Of a DNA stretch of 7,495 nucleotides, positions 7,389-7,495 are shown piece by piece. Position 1 is the first letter of the stretch. Every line of letters starts with the position of its first letter. The DNA is from Actinomycetes bacterium (GTDB taxonomy: Bacteria; Actinomycetota; Acidimicrobiia; Acidimicrobiales; Acidimicrobiaceae), in contig JAJYFX010000077.1 in the NCBI GenBank assembly GCA_021785315.1, forward strand, positions 1-7,495, written 5' to 3'. Both the position numbers and the translations under genes were made by a program. Under the pieces are notes generated by a model. It was not told where the DNA came from. It worked only from the letters and a program-made list of their open reading frames with translations, and made no database searches.

Positions 7389-7426
7389 GTACGACCCATC
7401 GCCGGGATAGGAATGTCCCAAGGACA
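7366..7426 (+). promoter_or_regulatory. Alternative stems that could mask the ribosome site of the last ORF
   Basis: TCCTATC (7366-7372) is perfectly complementary to GATAGGA (7406-7412), which directly precedes ATG 7413 and includes the only purine-rich ribosome-site candidate. A second small hairpin, TGTCC-CAA-GGACA (7414-7426), overlaps the start codon. The first arm lies inside the loop of the terminator-like stem at 7352-7382, so the two larger stems are intertwined and probably exclude each other. Regulation is inferred from geometry only. Confidence 0.28.
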
Positions 7427-7495
7427 GGCAAACATTAGCCATGAGGTACGAGTATTCACATTGCCGGACTCGACTGATTCAAGCGCCCTGGATAT
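7413..7495 (+). CDS. Start of an unidentified ORF, possibly a ring-opening amidohydrolase
   Basis: From ATG 7413 the frame stays open to the window edge (27 codons, beginning MSQGQANISHEV). It starts 57 bases after the preceding gene in the same orientation. A GGGA at 7404-7407 is a modest ribosome site. The segment VRVFTLPDSTDSSALD resembles the N-termini of the cyanuric acid hydrolase/barbiturase (AtzD/TrzD-like) family, which read roughly VF.(I/L)P followed by D.S.L. This is recalled from family knowledge and rests on about 16 residues, so the name is tentative. The competing frame from ATG 7441 is also open to the edge but reads less like protein. Confidence 0.5.
   Translation, partial: MSQGQANISHEVRVFTLPDSTDSSALD

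Noticed and set aside
7067..7459. Minus-strand 130-codon frame opposite the end of the cyclodeaminase-family gene
   Set aside because: It is Ser/Pro/Arg-rich shadow coding of a well-supported plus-strand gene.
7441..7495. ATG 7441 as the start of the edge gene (MRYEYSHCRTRL)
   Set aside because: No ribosome site at a useful distance and a shadow-like Arg/Cys/His composition. The frame from 7413 reads better as protein.

Overview
The window holds four clear protein-coding genes, a probable start of a fifth at the right edge, and two intergenic stretches longer than 300 bases. No rRNA, tRNA, CRISPR array, insertion sequence or plasmid origin is visible. Base composition is moderately GC (a little above half by eye). 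The large lipoprotein has an Ig-like plus Asp-box layout that I associate with Actinomycetota-type bacteria, perhaps Acidimicrobiia or relatives. That placement is an inference from protein style and is weak.

Left to right: (1) positions 2-433 encode the C-terminal end of a class B (YfeX/DypB-like) dye-decolorizing haem peroxidase, cut by the window edge and closed by tandem stops TGA TAA. (2) 434-750 is non-coding, with short inverted repeats. (3) 751-3534 encodes a 927-residue membrane c-di-GMP signalling protein: six membrane segments, GAF, PAS, a degenerate GGDEF domain (SENRF) that keeps the RxxD inhibitory-site motif, and an EAL domain with every catalytic residue I can check. It is best read as a c-di-GMP phosphodiesterase with a sensing, non-synthesising GGDEF module. 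(4) On the opposite strand, converging on it, 3600-5675 encodes a secreted lipoprotein of about 691 residues with two Ig-like regions and a C-terminal Asp-box (BNR/sialidase-like) beta-propeller. (5) 5676-6257 is a divergent intergenic region with only short, unproven reading frames. (6) 6258-7355 encodes an ornithine cyclodeaminase/mu-crystallin family protein that has lost the usual catalytic Asp motif. (7) From 7413 to the edge a new frame opens, possibly the first 27 codons of a ring-opening amidohydrolase (cyanuric acid hydrolase/barbiturase family).

The genes do not form one operon. The peroxidase and the EAL gene are co-oriented but over 300 bases apart. The lipoprotein is convergent with the EAL gene and divergent from the cyclodeaminase-family gene. 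Only the last two frames (57-base gap) look like a possible transcription unit, and that gap holds two mutually exclusive stems that could form a small regulatory switch. I saw no clear-cut new multi-gene system. The most interesting points are the GGDEF domain repurposed as a possible sensor, the non-canonical cyclodeaminase homologue with its possible partner gene, and the unclassified surface lipoprotein.
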